Position numbers and translations under genes: made by a program
In this document: positions 45,301 through 56,214 of the stretch, piece after piece
How the letters are laid out: every line of letters begins with the position of its first letter
Numbering within the stretch: position 1 is the stretch's first letter
The notes under the pieces: model-generated
Seen by the model: the letters and a program-made list of their open reading frames with translations, nothing else
What the model was told of the DNA's origin: nothing
The model's database searches: none
From: Juglans regia
Lineage: Eukaryota; Streptophyta; Magnoliopsida; Fagales; Juglandaceae
NCBI RefSeq assembly: GCF_001411555.2
Contig: NC_049903.1
Location: 11,776,362 to 11,840,361 of the forward strand
DNA: 64,000 nt
Reading direction: 5' to 3'

Positions 45301-48300
45301 CTAATATTCATAAATAAACACAACATTTCTATGGTGGTCATTCCACTAGAGATAATAATCAGCAGTTTTAGTTTCCTAAAAGTATTATTGAACCCCAAAC
45401 CCCACACAAATCAAAAGGAAAGACACTGCCTCAGCCGCCATTGAGGATTTATTGAGGGGGTACCCGGTATTCTTAAACTTCCAAAGGACACCATTTTCAA
45501 CAGTGCTTTAAAGCCAATGTACCTTCCATCTGGAGAATCTTAATGATTTCCTATAACAACTCTCGAGGGACTACATGAAAATAGTGTCAAAATCCACGAG
45601 AAAGCAGTGGCAGTTTTTTTTAATTTTTTTTATTTCAGTGGCAGCTTCATTAAAGACGCTTTAAAAATATGAGCATACTTTTTCGGAATTTCTTGTGGGG
45701 GGAGGTATAGGGGAGGAAAGACAGTTTCACTTGGTAAGTTGGAATAAGGTTTGTCAACCGGTTTCTTGTGGAGGTTTGGGGGTGCGAAATTTGAGGCTTT
45801 TTAACAAAGCTCTTCTTGGGAAATGGCTTTGGAGATATCATATTGAGAGGGATGCATATGGAAAATTGTTGTTGATGTTAAATATGGGAGGATGTGTGGG
45901 AGTTGGTGTTCTAATGATAGAGGAGTGTATGGGGTGGATTTGTGGAAGTCCATTCAGATGGGTTGGGGGGAGTTCGTCAATCATTTTAAATTCAAGATGG
46001 GGGATGGGAGTGGGACAAAGATTCATTTTTGGCATGATATTTGGCGTGGGGATTCTGCTATCAAGAGTGTTTACCCTTCCCTTTTCAGGATTGCTAGGGA
46101 CCAAGATGCTGCAGTAGGTGATTCCTTTTATTTTTTGAATAATAAACTTCAATGGAATGTTGATTTTGACATAAATGTGCATGACTGGGAAGTAAATGTA
46201 GTCTCTGATTTTTTTTTTGGCAGATTATATGATTTGAAGATTGTTCAGGGAAGGGAGGATGGTTTGCTGTGGATTCATGCAGGAAATTCCAGATTTTCGG
46301 TTAGTTCCTTTTATAAGGCACTAACCTGTCATTGTGTCTATGATTACCCCTGGAAATGCATTTGGAGAGTTAGGCCTGGTTTGGATACACAAAATTATCT
46401 CATCTCATCTCATCTCATCATTATAACTTTCTCAAACTCCCACACAAAATATAATAAACAATTCAACTTTTTTCAAATCCCAAAATACAAATAATATTAA
46501 ATATTTATATTCTAATAATATTTTATTCAATTTTCAACAAAACATCTCATCTCATCTCATCTGAACTGCATAACCAAACAAGGCCTTAAGGTGCCTAGTA
46601 GTGGCATTCTTCTGCTGGTTGGCGTCTCTTTGAAAAATTCTCACTACAGATTACTTAAGAAAGCATGAACTTTGTGTAGTAGATTGGGGCTTCATGTGTA
46701 AGAAAGATGGTGAATCTGTTAACCATCTTTTTCTTCATTGTGAGGTGGCTAAGACGTGGAATGAGATTTTTGGTAGGACAGGTATTGCTTGGGTGATGCC
46801 TAAGCATGTGGTGGATTTTCTGGCATATTGGAAAGGTTTTGAGGGGAGTCAACATATAGCTGCCATTTGGAAGATGATTCCTTCATGCTTGATGTGATGC
46901 TTATGGTTAGAGTGGGATGGGAGGTGCTTTGAAGATAGAGAACGCTCGATGGGAGAAGTCAGGGAGTTTTTCTTTAATACCTCGTGTGTTTGGGCTAAGG
47001 CTCTTGTATCAAATGGAGATAATTTTCTTGATTTGCTTTAGAGCCTGTTTGGATACAGAGGTGAGATGAAACTTCATCTCATCTAATTTTAACTAATAAT
47101 CATATTATTATTCACAAATCATCTCAACTTATCTCATCTTATCTTATCTCACTATCCAAATGGGCCTCACTTTCAGTTTCGATAGTATATGTAGGTTTTT
47201 TCTCCTGTATACTTCCTGTGTATTTGGGTTATGCCTACTCTTGGTAATAAAATCGCTTATTAATTATAAAAAAAAAAATATGAGCATACTATTTCATTCA
47301 ATCAAAACTTCTCTCACCAGCTCACAGTAATTTACAATTTAGTCATTTGGAACTAGATACCTTCTTTATTCAACTCCAATGCACAAGCACCACACTAAGA
47401 TTGAAAATATATGAGAGATGCACAAAGAAGCACAGAAAACCAAGCAAGAGGAAAACAAGGGGTCATAAAGCTTCAAAACAGTATGCTAGCAACTACTGAA
47501 ACCAAAGATTATTTCCCTAGAATCTCCAAACTATACTATTACTAATTACAACTTAAAAGAATTATATTTACCTTTCCTTTTCTATCATTCTTAAAAGGCC
47601 AGTGACAGTTTTGTGCTCAACTTCTGGAGACGATGAAAGATGTTTGCGGAAAAGTTGCAATCCCATGTCCCACAGTGATCGTACATTAGGTGTTTGCTTC
47701 ACATATGTTCTATCTAGATACAAAGCTATACCACGAATTAATAACATTTGGTCACAAAGATCCTGCCAGCATCTCTCAACAAGTGATAAAAATACAACCA
47801 AATCAGGGCTTTGGCCAACCAAGGATTGCAATGCTGAAGATATGTGCAATTCACACTCCTTTTCAATCCGTCGATAAAGATTTCCCCCCAATTTGTGCAG
47901 ACAAAGATCATTAACAGCCTAAGGAACACATAATACATTGGCTTAGTCATAATTAATGAGAAATTGTAAATTAGAAAAAACCACAGAAGTTCAGAGAAAG
48001 AGAGAAATGTAGCAGAGACTCTACCTGATAAAGTATCTCTGAGTCAATAGGATCCGGTTGCTTTAGAAATATAGCAGATATAGCTGACTTGAGCTTTGCC
48101 CATGTAAGCTCTTCAAAATTTGCAGGAAGCGTTGGTTTAGCTTCAAAGAAACAAAAAACAAAAGGGAAAATGAAAGATGTCATTTCTTTCCATCCATATG
48201 CACCACATCAAACAAATTGGTATCATTTTCCACAAGGTCAAACTGTGATGATTATCCAAAATAGATCAACCACTTGTCTAAGCATCACCCAATTTAGCAC

Positions 48301-49654
48301 AAAAAAACTAAGAATGGGATAAAATTTCTTATTTGACAAATAGCACACAGTAAGCAAACATGATAACATGATAAATAGGGCATACTACAGGAAAAAAAAA
48401 TCTAAAGATCACTGATAAAGTTCAGGATGGCAAAACATATAAAAGTTTGAATGGCCAATACAATGAATACATAACAACAATGACATTACAAAAATTGAAA
48501 TCATTGTCAAATCTAAGCTGAGTAGAGGTAATCTGGAACAATACTTGACAATTATAGATTGCTTATACCCAAGCGAAACAATGTTTAAGGGCTAACCAGA
48601 GGAGCATAGGCACAGCTGACATAAAGTTATGCAGAAACAACATACTGTACAGACTATTGGTTTCTTGTAGAACCCTTGATATGGATTCATGGTTTGAACA
48701 ATTAAACCACAAACTACAAGGATTTAAAGTAACAACTCCAAGCTGTTGTTATTTATTCGCCAACCCCTAAAGAAATGTGCCCCTAAAACAAGTACTCACT
48801 TTAAATTACCGTATGACAACGTGACACTTTTCTAGATGTTTAATAGCCAAGCAGATAGCATTAATTAATGTAATAATCATCAAATCAGTAGCCCAAGCAT
48901 GCTAACCCTAAGGAAACCAATAAGAGTACCATAACCGGTAGCCCTAACTCAACAATAAAAAAGAGAACATGCACTCGAATAACTACGAAAAATAATCATA
49001 TGCAACTATTTTACACAGCTGAAACTGCATAGGTTCCACACGGGATTCAAGCATCAATACTAAGGGAATTAAATTATAATAAGGTTCTTGGATCAGGACA
49101 CAGATCCCAAGAAATCAAAGTAATTCTAAACCCCATTCTATAGACTGTAAAAATATCATAAAATCCAGGCATCCTCACTCAATCTCACCTAAAAATCAAA
49201 GCCAAAGCCTTGAATTCCCGCTAAATGCGAAAACTTTACAGACAAAAACCCTAGAATTCCCAATTTATAAAAACGTTATCAATATAAACGAGCATTAGAA
49301 ACCTTTGACGAGCTTGATGACGAGCTTCTTCGCGGGTTGAGGCGGCTGGGCCTTTTTCCTGGCCAAATTGGCGGCAACGGAGCGAGGGGGGGCGGAGGAG
49401 TCGTCGGGCTTGAGATCATCGTCGAGGGCCATAGAAGAGGGATCGAAAACGACGACGTTGTTGCTGTTATTGGCGGTGGTGGCGGCGGATAAGTCTTGGT
49501 GGTGGTGAAGGCCGTTTCTGGGGTCGAGGGCGACGGCTTGGGACTTGGCTTTTTTCATGGGGGGGAAGTGAGAAGACGGAGGAGAGGAGGTCGGAGTGTG
49601 GATAGTGGTGGCGTCGCTGGTGGTTGTGGCTGAGCGTTTGTTGGGGAGAGACAT
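33373..49654 (-). CDS. CUL4: CULLIN 4, 17 exons, intact
   Basis: Scaffold of CRL4 (DDB1-CUL4-RBX1) E3 ubiquitin ligases in the nucleus. Exons in transcript order: 49654-49303, 48140-48025, 47918-47572, 44960-44780, 44517-44395, 44160-43873, 42215-42090, 41955-41854, 41749-41696, 35268-35162, 35056-34996, 34906-34775, 34643-34506, 34373-34293, 34103-34023, 33904-33824, 33486-33373. They total 2484 bases (827 residues plus TGA), with GT-AG introns throughout. The start MSLPNKRSA matches plant CUL4; an in-frame ATG 6 codons upstream is less likely. The N-terminus is low-complexity with a basic MKKAK patch. Conserved parts include [57 protein letters not shown] and the C-terminal IYNYLA. The neddylation lysine is K773 in IVRIMK. 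Introns 9 and 3 hold antisense LINEs. Confidence 0.95.
36320..37099 (+). pseudogene. LINE-A ORF1-like protein
   Basis: 259 codons open from [17 protein letters not shown] segment [20 protein letters not shown] matches the GPLVIPKGMEGGLEIPL segment in LINE-C (about 50550), so it is a family-specific ORF1 trait. The C-terminal part is predicted helical ([20 protein letters not shown]). No CCHC knuckle is visible. Coding probably once continued into 37148-37980 but is interrupted by stops. Expected role: nucleic-acid binding in the retrotransposition particle. Confidence 0.65.
37978..41451 (+). pseudogene. LINE-A ORF2 (endonuclease, RT, zf-RVT), broken
   Basis: Starts [16 protein letters not shown] (EEP endonuclease), then a shift to [11 protein letters not shown] and [11 protein letters not shown], carrying the endonuclease E and D residues. 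RT begins around 39445: [35 protein letters not shown] damaged stretch near 39800-39920 keeps [21 protein letters not shown] and LFADDTLIF (catalytic FADD) follow, then [12 protein letters not shown]. The zf-RVT part is [20 protein letters not shown] and [15 protein letters not shown]. At least seven stops or shifts, one of them carrying a short 39145-39320 segment of foreign LINE-tail-like sequence, make it non-functional. Confidence 0.88.
42661..42725. repeat. Small fold-back repeat in CUL4 intron 6
   Basis: Perfect 15-bp arms CATTCTAGGATTGCT (42670-42684) and AGCAATCCTAGAATG (42701-42715) surround a T-rich loop. GGGATTATCC occurs directly on both sides (42661-42670 and 42715-42724). It lies between CUL4 exons 7 and 6. 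It resembles a tiny fold-back transposon or a hairpin-mediated duplication. Confidence 0.6.
45681..46910 (+). pseudogene. LINE-B ORF2 C-terminal part (zf-RVT)
   Basis: Begins in the RT thumb/connection with [20 protein letters not shown] and [11 protein letters not shown]. After a frameshift come [20 protein letters not shown] and [20 protein letters not shown], which lead into the zf-RVT WKCIWRV. The MITE at 46373 interrupts it there. Beyond it [10 protein letters not shown] and [20 protein letters not shown] complete the zinc-binding region. There is at least one stop (after WLASL) and a shift. Confidence 0.85.
46373..46585. mobile_element. Tourist-like MITE with TTA duplication
   Basis: 213 bp. 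Left end GGCCTGGTTTGGATACA and right end read inward GGCCTTGTTTGGTTATGC; both arms carry (ATCTC)n or its complement. Flanked by TTA (46370-46372 and 46586-46588), as made by PIF/Harbinger transposases. Removing it plus one TTA restores the LINE sequence IWRVKVP. Confidence 0.82.
47041..47168. mobile_element. Second (ATCTC)-type MITE in LINE-B
   Basis: 128 bp from GAGCCTGTTTGGATACAGAG to CCAAATGGGCCTC, with inverted ends and internal CATCTCATCT-type repeats like the element 0.6 kb upstream. The target duplication is not clear. A related but shorter family member. Confidence 0.7.
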
Positions 49655-50166
49655 GAAATAAAAGGTGATCAAGATGGCATTGTAAAGCGCAAAATAGAGA
49701 CAGATGAAGGAAACGAAGATTTGAGAACGGAACAGATATGCCTATCGAGGGACAGACGCGCACGCAGAGAGAGAGAGAGAGAGAGAGAGGGAGGGAGAGT
49801 TAGATGGCGTATTTTTTCTATTTTTTCCTAAAAATCCGAGATTATTTATCCTAAGTAGATATTTTTTCTTATAAGTGTCCTAAGTAAATTATTAATGACT
49901 TGAATCCGTATATTCTATTGGATACATATACTCCTTTTTTAAAACAAATTTGATTGCACACTGTTATACTTATCTTTGAATTAGCAATTTAGCTGTAAGT
50001 TTTTTTCTAAGAAATAACACCGTTTTTATTTATTTAGAAATAAGTCCCTCTGTTAATTTTTTTATCCATCAACATTAACGAAAAACACATGACTCAATCA
50101 GAAATTGCAACATGTCATCGATAATCTTTTATGAATAAATCAAGCTTTTTAACAAAAATTCATTTT
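49655..50166 (-). promoter_or_regulatory. CUL4: CUL4 5' UTR and upstream region
   Basis: Upstream of the CUL4 start on the minus strand. A (GA)n tract at 49767-49789, read as (CT)n in the transcript direction, is typical of plant 5' leaders. Only about 0.5 kb separates the CUL4 start codon from the LINE-C target duplication at 50167, so the promoter is compact or LINE-C sits inside it. No TATA box could be assigned with confidence. Confidence 0.5.
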
Positions 50167-50369
50167 AATAAGTAAATGGACAAGGGACAATGATAAAATT
50201 TTCTGGTGAACTTTGTGGGATTTATTCTCCATAAAATTTCTATTGGCTTTAGCTGTGATTTGCATAAGATGGGTCTTACAAAACACCTATTGATAGAGAA
50301 TAAGATGTTTACATTATCATTAAAGGAGGTAGTTGTCTACACATCACTGAGAGGAGTCGAAAGACCACT

Positions 50370-51960
50370 AAGGAGATGGTTTCTAGTCAAAAGAATGCTC
50401 GCTGGCTGGCCAACACATTGGAAGAATGCACCTCATCAGCGGGAAGCAAAACTTTCTATAACTCGTATCGGGATGGCTCGAATGCTTTATTTGTACATCG
50501 TCGCTTGAATGATTTCGGGCATTACTTAGAAGTAACTGAATATGGTGGCAGTGGGCATTGTGGTCCTTTAGTGATCCCGAAAGGAATGGAAGGGGGGCTG
50601 GAAATACCTCTCAAGGGAAATGAAACATACTCCGCCTATGTATGGTTAGGAAAACAAGAAGCTAGCGTTAGTACCACTCATAGACAGAGCAACAGACAAG
50701 GGGAAGGGGTTGGGGAGGTAAGAAATATTGTATGCAGAAGCGGCGATGGGCGGTGCTAGGTAATGAACGGCTGTCTGGGGTGGTACAAACCACTCTTTGG
50801 TGCAACTGCAAAAGGAAAATGACAACAGAGGAAGAGCAATAGAGAATGGTCGAGGGACTATACCAGAAAGGGGGGTGGCAGCTTGCCCCACACTACTTCA
50901 ATAGAAAGGGAGGTGTAGGGGGTCCTTTTTGGTTTGAAAGAAGTGTTTAGCTCTTTAACGAAGGCTATAGAAGCTCTTACAGCTAAATTGGATTTGGTTT
51001 TGGACCTAGGCTTGAAATGGGCTAGGGATCTCGCTCAGAATTGCTAAAACTAAAAGGACATTGGCTGAACTTAAGGCCTTACAAAGGGAAAGCTAAGTTA
51101 AATACGGGTCGGACTCGTCAAGCCTAACCCAAGCTGAAATGGTGTCTTAAAAGGACTGGGCCTTCATTTGAGAAGAGCAGCATGTCCTCTGATGGGCTAG
51201 TTGGTATGTCGAGCCTTCACCGGTAAGAGACCTCGTCAACGATCACCTTTGTAGAGGATACAGTGCATTGGTGGGGTTGTCGACATCTGTGGAGGCTTCG
51301 CAGTGGGAGATTTCAAAGACGGGAGAGCCACTGTCCAGCAGAGAAGGCCAATGGCACAAATAGATGCATCGGCCTTCTCTGGGTTGCATCTCGCCACCAC
51401 GGCTGAGAAGATGTCGTCCTCAACGCCAGTGGTGGAAATGCCTCAAATCCATGTTGTGGAGTTGAAGGGAGGGTCATCGGGAGGTTGAGAGCTCTACGAG
51501 AAGCCACATACACTCTTATTGGTGACCTCTGGGCAGTCGACAGACCACCATGTCGTGCAAGCATCCACTTTGGTACAAGAAGACCCTCTAGTTGCCGAGA
51601 AACCATTACATGTCACTTCGGTGGCCTGGGTAATTTAGAGGAGGATGAAGTGGAGGGGGCTCTGGTTGTACCTGAGCCTAGAAGCGGCAGGTTCTCTATT
51701 GAGGGGGACGAACCTACTCCATTGAACTCGTTCCATTCGAAGGTGTCATATTGGGTAATTAGAAAAGCCATAAAGATCAAGTATTGTGTGGGGATAACTT
51801 GTGAGGATTTTGAAGATGAATTTTTGGCATTACTTACAGCTATTGACGTTGGAGGTGCACAATTCAAAGTTGATTCTTCACTTAATTTGGATATAAAAAA
51901 AAAAACAAAAAGAGAGAGAGAGAGAGAGAGAAAGAAAGAGAACTCAAGAGGCTAACATGG
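50370..51960 (+). pseudogene. LINE-C ORF1-like region
   Basis: Reading segments include SSQKNARWLANTLEECTSSA, FYNSYRDGSNALFVHRRLND and GPLVIPKGMEGGLEIPLKG. The last aligns with LINE-A ORF1. Later pieces around 51485-51955 (EEDEVEGALVVPEPRSGR, IKYCVGITCEDFEDEFLALL) parallel LINE-A around 37750-37830 ([20 protein letters not shown]). Frequent shifts; no single open frame. Confidence 0.6.
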
Positions 51961-53188
51961 ACTATAAAATAATTTCTTAGAATGTAAGAGGGCTGAATGA
52001 ACACAACAAACGGCTCCAAGTCAAAAATTTACTTTGTCAATGGTAAAGGGATATCATATGTTTACAGTTGACCAAGCTAGAATTAATAACAAGGAAAATA
52101 ATTCAAAGTTTGTGGAGAGGACATCATGTTGGGTGGTCGTATTTGTCTTCTAAAGGAGCATTGGTGGTGTTCTTATTATGTTTGATAAAAGGGTGGTGGA
52201 AAGGTTAGAGGAATGTGTGGGCGAATAAACTATGGCATGCTCCTTTGAAAATGTAAAAGATGGGTTCCAATGGGCTTTTGCAGGAGTATATGGCCCCAAT
52301 ATTGATGCGGAACGAAGGTCATTATGGGAATAATTGGCGGGACTTCTTAGTTGATGGGAGTTACCAAATTGTATAGGAGGTGACTTCAATGTCTCTAATT
52401 TCCTGAGTGAGAGATTAGGTATGTCCCACATCACACCAGCTATGAGAGATTTTTCTGATTTCATCACAAAATAGGCGCTCATGGATATTCCATTAACGGG
52501 AGGCACGTAAACTCTGTCTAACACTCGTGAACTTCCATCCTGGTCTAGAATTGATATATTTTAGCTAACTCCAGATTGGGAGTTACATTTTCCGGATCAC
52601 TCGGTGAAGGTTACCTAGGGTATGCTCAGATCATTTCTCCATCCTCCTAAACTGTGGGGGCATCCAAGGAGGACAAATGTATTTTAAATTCAAAAATATG
52701 TGGCTTAAATCTGACGGTTTTGTAGACAGCGTTAGACAATGGTGGTCTTCCTATGATTTTCAAGGCTCTCCAAGTTTCATCATGGCAAGAAATCTAAAAG
52801 CGTTGAAACATTATTTGAAACAATGGAATGAACAAGTATTTGGCAATGTACTTCTAAAACACCATTCCCTTCTAGAGGAGCTACAAGGTCTGGAGGGCGA
52901 GGAAGAGGCTAGAACTCTCTCTGAAGCCGAGAAAGCACGCAAGAGTTAGGTAGTCACAGAACTTGAAAGAGTAATATTGATGGAGAATATCTCTTGGAGA
53001 CATAAATCAATGGCACTCTTGCTCAATGAGGGAGATAAGTGCACAAAGTTTTTCCATTGGGTGGCAAATTTACATCGGAGGAACAACGTTATTGATACGT
53101 TGTTGATACATGGAGCAATTTCTTCAAATCAGTCAATCATCAAGAACCACATCACACATTATTATGAAAATATCCTAGCCGAACAACA
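51958..53188 (+). pseudogene. LINE-C ORF2, upstream part
   Basis: Endonuclease remnants NVRGLNEHNKRLQVKNLL, DIICLQLTKLE and [15 protein letters not shown], with several stops between. Open stretches GGQMYFKFKNMWLKSDGFVD (from 52674) and ISWRHKSMALLLNEGDKCTK (from 52980) lead to NILAEQ, where the 3-kb element interrupts the gene within the codon before HPWRPTVDG. Confidence 0.8.
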
Positions 53189-54557
53189 TGTAACGCCCTG
53201 GTCCCAGAAGAGTAAGAGAGTTACTACCTTTCACTTAAAATCATATCTTACAATACAGATGTAAACTCCAATTTCTCAATTACACATATATCTCATTGTT
53301 TTAAACTGACTACCTCAATATCATTAAAGTAAGACACGACCAACCCTCAAAATAAACGTTAACCTATCAAAATATCAAATCGACAGAACAAAACAAGACT
53401 ACTAAATAAACTCTCAAATAATCAAAATACCCTCTTTGTACTTAATTTGCTATGCTCACACAGTCTTACTCATACTTTCTATTCTTGATCATCAGCTGAA
53501 ACATCCAAAACATCTGCTAGTATGTAAACATGAGCCTTTTTAGAGTTCAGTATGTGGAAACAAAATATTTCAGTTTCAATATGCAGATCTCAAAACGTGT
53601 TATCAAAAAATCAGAGCGACATTTCAAACTGTTCATATTCAAAGACCTTTTGGCATAACATGAGTGAACATTTTCATCTTATCATATCATTTCATATCGT
53701 ATCGTATTGTATTATATCATATCACCATATCATATCATATGCTATGTTTAACTTCCATGGTAGGATTGTGTTATTCCCAGTGGTCAAACCAGACAATATC
53801 AGAATGTGAAACTTTTCTTTATTCATTCTCAGAATCCTGAGTGTGCACACAGAAAAGAACACCAGAAAACTTACTTTTTTTCCAAAGTGAGTGCACTCAT
53901 ATCATATTAGAAGTATTGGTACCAACCATATAACAGAATAATCATATCAGAACTAGAATCAAAATCATAACAGAATCAGAAAGTCATGCCAAAGGTTTTT
54001 CAGATGCATATCATGTCAAATAGAATGTTGAATATATTCATATCATTTTCACATAGTCATAAACGAATTCGGAACATCTTCATATAATATGTACAAAATT
54101 CTCAGATTTCATATTCGCTCTTTTGCACATTTCAGAAAATAGCATATGAAAATATTGCTTATGTCTACATTAGTCATGTCAGAAACATTTTCTCTTTCAT
54201 ACAGATTTCATGCGTAATGCATAACACATAACTGAGGTTATTTTTCACATTTCTTTTCAAAACATATCATGCACAATTTCATAAATCAACCTTAGTTCAT
54301 TTTCTTTTTATGCAAAGTCTAGCATAGGAACCCCGCTTACCTCGACTTTTTAACTTTTTTGAATTTTCTCACAACAGTCTCAAGCGTGTAATAATTGTCA
54401 CCTATAAATAAGCACAAAATTTGGAATTAAGCACATAATTTGCAAATTAAAAACCTAAAATGCTTAAAACCTCATATGTCCTGAACCTAAAATTCTCTTA
54501 TCCTAAAATATGGTTGCTCCCAAAATATTTTAATTTTCACATATCTTCTCTAAACCA

Positions 54558-54602
<45 letters not shown>

Positions 54603-56209
54603 TATATATATTTAACGTCGAAAAACTCGGATTTACTTATTCCACCAAGGATCAAGGATTAAAAGTAAACCCATGATTACTTGAAACACTTAACACATGA
54701 AATCTAATTCCACCTATTCCTAAGCCTACCACCTAATTTCTCCAAATAATTATACATTTAAACCTTACAATATCTCCTCATCCCAACATCCATTTTTCTC
54801 TTAATTTTAAGGTTTAAAATAAAATCATCAGCATTAAACAGTTTCTGCAAGCTTGCATGTCTAAACCTGTGACCCAAAATATTCATATATTGTAACCCAT
54901 GCATGTTAACATTAATCTTAAGCTTGCCCTGACCAATTAGCATAAAACTACATTGGACGGAGGGGAAATTACTAAGAGGGGTGGTTTGTCTTAGACTGTG
55001 CAACTGTGAGGTGGGAAGGGTGGTTCATGGTCGGTGTCTGATGACGGAGACTTGCTGGCGAGTAGCGGTGGCCAAAACTATAGTGGTTAGAAACGTGATA
55101 TCCAAGAGGGAGAGAGAGTGTGTGTAGCAACGGTGGCCTACAGTGCTCTTATTGTGCTTGAACTATGGCAACCATAAGGTGAAGGCTTGGACGGTGTTTT
55201 CTGCGGAGTTGGGTGGTTGAGGCTACTTGCAGGATTGCTATACATTTTTGTCGTGCATGGGGAAGAAACTATGCTCTGTTTTTTGTGAGGGGAAACAAGG
55301 GCCTATCTTGTGTCGGTGGAAAGAGCAGCAAGGTGGCTAGCCGATGGTTGGGAAGTGAACAGAGACAAGTGGTACTAGGATGTCCGTGGAGGCAGTGCTA
55401 AGTGTGGTTTTTCCCTATGAGCCAAAGCGACCGAGTCTCCATCAACGTGGGTCTTCAATGCTGTTGGCTAACGGTGGTTGTCGTGGTTTAATGGTGTTGC
55501 GGCTTGGAGCAGCAGTGGGAAGAGGAAGCTCTGGGCAGCGGCTTGTCATGTGAAAGAAACTACTTATGATGGTGTTTATGACAGGCGAAAAGTGCATGCT
55601 CTGTTTTAGGTCATATAAAGTAGAGGCTTTCGTGGCTCAAGGTCATGCACTAGGGAAGGCTGGAGCTTTCTCTGCCATTTGGTTTGGCTCAAAAGGTGGT
55701 GGTGTTTGAGCCTGTCACGGATGCCTGCTGCAAGCGGTGGAATGGAACTAGAAGAAGAGATGCCCGCACAAGTTGGAGTGAAGTCGCGAAGCTACTAGGT
55801 GATGCAGAACCGTGGGTTGTGAGCCTCATTTTCTGTGAGAAAAGGGCTTTCGTGGATTGGCCATGCGGTGGTGGTTTTTCTTAGGTGAGCATCAATTTGT
55901 GGTGTCTCAGGCTGTTGGTGGTTTCTGGGTTGTTTAAGGCGAGATGAGTCCTGAGAGAGAAAGGTTAAACAACAAGGGTGATTTCCAAGTGAGTAACGTG
56001 GGAGAAATGGTGAGAAGAGAAAGTCCATGGGGGGAAGTGAGGAGAAATGGTGAGGAGAAAAATTGACATGGATGAGAGAAATACGGGGAAGAAAAAGATT
56101 GAGAAACCATTGGGGGAATGAGGAGGGAGAAAATAGTAAATAAATTGACTTATCAAAACGACATCATTTGATAGGAGGGTTGGGCTTCTCTGTGGGCCTG
56201 GGTGTTACA
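53189..56209 (-). mobile_element. 3.0-kb solo-LTR-like unit inserted in LINE-C
   Basis: 3021 bp with palindromic ends: the plus strand starts TGTAACGCCCTGG and ends CTGGGTGTTACA. A perfect 5-bp duplication CAACA (53184-53188 and 56210-56214) lies in the LINE-C coding sequence. TG/CA ends, a 5-bp duplication and no coding sequence fit a solo LTR from a long-LTR retrotransposon. It contains an (AC)n run (54559-54602), irregular CATATCAT repeats near 53680-53745 and a GC-rich 1-kb end. The block GTAAGCGGGGTTCCTATGCT (minus strand, about 54321-54340) recurs on the plus strand at about 60657, fixing the orientation relative to that unit. Confidence 0.75.
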
Positions 56210-56214
56210 CAACA

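Larger units (their letters stand above)
45680..47273 (+). mobile_element. 5'-truncated LINE-B in CUL4 intron 3
   Basis: A 1594-bp antisense insertion with a perfect 17-bp duplication AAAAATATGAGCATACT (45663-45679 and 47274-47290) and a poly(A) tail. It retains only the distal ORF2 and 3' UTR, which ends with the same GTATACTTCCTGTGTATTTG and GCCTACTC signature as LINE-A and LINE-C. Two MITEs have inserted into it (46373-46585 and 47041-47168). Confidence 0.92.

Noticed and set aside
55210..55900. GC-rich open frames suggesting a captured gene
   Set aside because: No protein family recognised; the composition is consistent with the GC-rich end of the LTR-like unit.
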